Below are positions 63,107-64,000 of a stretch of 64,000 nt of DNA, one piece after another (position 1 is the stretch's first letter; every line of letters starts with the position of its first letter). A program made the translations under genes and the position numbers. The stretch covers positions 5,223,501 to 5,287,500 of the forward strand of contig NC_052619.1 of NCBI RefSeq assembly GCF_016545825.1, read 5' to 3'. This DNA is from Eucalyptus grandis (lineage: Eukaryota; Streptophyta; Magnoliopsida; Myrtales; Myrtaceae). The notes below the pieces were generated by a model. That model was given only the letters and a program-made list of their open reading frames with translations. It had not been told where the DNA came from and did no database searches.

Positions 63107-64000
63107 CTTTTAACTTTGTCCTTTTCTTTTTGATCTGTTTATGATTTGGTGCTCGCGTGGCACCACTATATCTAAAAAAACACTAACCCATAAGATTCAT
63201 AGCGGAGGTCTTTGATGAAATTGTGACGGAGGTTAAATGTATCAAACGTGTATAAATTTGGGATTTTTATGTCACGAAAAAAAATTGAGATAAACGCCTT
63301 GCAATGAGTATAGCCTGAGGCTTTTTGTGGTTTGTTCCCTAAAATTTATTATTCAATTTTCTGAGTAAAAAGTTATTAGTTTATGTATGTAATTATATCC
63401 TAAAGGATTATTTAAATATAATTAGGAGCAACTGGTTGACTTACCACGGCTGATGTGATCAATAAGAGAAATATTGTGCTTTATTTTTCTCAACTTATCT
63501 CATTTATTTTTTGCCCCAAATGAGGCTCGTGGTTAGTGAAACTATGAACGTAATATAAACATTATTAATCTTAATTAATGAGGCATTTAGGACCATCTTT
63601 GTTAACAAATGGAATCATGTAAATTCATACTATGGCTATATCTCCGACTATTTGATCTTCGAGCACTCACAAAAGAATAATGAATGTTTCAATTAGTTCA
63701 ATCAATCTAGAATATCTAATACTTCAATTGTGAAAAAATACAGGTACGCGCACTGCCCATGTGATCCTTGTAGAAAAATGGGTACTTAATTGATCATACT
63801 CTATATTCATCTAACAATAACACTAGATTTTATAGATGTCAAGCATTTATATATCTATTTACATCATTTTCATAAGCTCGACTATAATACTTTTAATAAT
63901 TATCAGCAATAGAGCCAAGGAACAAATTTACAAAGAAGAAGGGAATCAATAATCGCAAAACTAACCAATGAATATTAAGGTTACTATTCCCCATGTGCAT
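63107..64000. other. AT-rich terminal spacer
   Basis: No gene, RNA or recognisable repeat is seen up to the right edge. Confidence 0.45.

Overview
This is plant nuclear DNA, almost certainly from a woody eudicot. The genes carry many short exons with GT-AG introns, the spacers are AT-rich and full of small inverted-repeat transposons, and every recognisable protein is a land-plant type. Myrtaceae (for example Eucalyptus) is my best guess from general impression, but nothing in the window proves it.

Seven protein-coding loci are supported. I rebuilt exon chains by hand from splice sites, reading frame and family conservation. From left to right: the 5' part of a GH35 beta-galactosidase of the BGAL9 type (minus, 1-4981, runs off the left edge); head-to-head with it, a 12-exon gene for a 420-aa coiled-coil protein I cannot name (plus, 6375-10834); GPI mannosyltransferase 1, PIG-M/PEANUT1 type (plus, 14567-17385), with a one-base frameshift in exon 3; a complete 12-exon sucrose-phosphate synthase of the SPS3F/family B type (plus, 23899-30962, 1070 aa); an intronless type I (M-gamma, AGL80-like) MADS-box gene (minus, 37296-37814); a complete 17-exon cytosolic methionyl-tRNA synthetase with a C-terminal EMAPII-like tRNA-binding domain (plus, 42206-52902, 801 aa); and a 9-exon TBC1D13-like Rab-GAP (plus, 54867-61839), with an apparent one-base insertion in exon 1. 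The genes are unrelated housekeeping or metabolic loci. They form no operon, cluster or pathway.

The spacers and large introns hold the less ordinary material. There are three long inverted-repeat elements with GC-richer cores (12.1-12.9, 21.2-21.8 and 47.5-48.3 kb). A four-copy MITE family lies at 5.8, 38.3, 38.7 and 47.2 kb. A tandem array of poly(A/T)-rich units spans 33.15-36.85 kb, and one unit carries a nested 0.76-kb transposon whose empty site survives in the neighbouring unit. There is also a SINE-like GC-rich piece with an A-tail, a possible organelle group II intron domain V remnant at 39.5 kb, and two coding-like orphan fragments near the right end.

I found no CRISPR array, rRNA gene, convincing tRNA gene or undescribed multigene system. 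The points most worth checking are the two homopolymer frameshifts in otherwise intact conserved genes, the unnamed coiled-coil protein, and the filled/empty transposon comparison.
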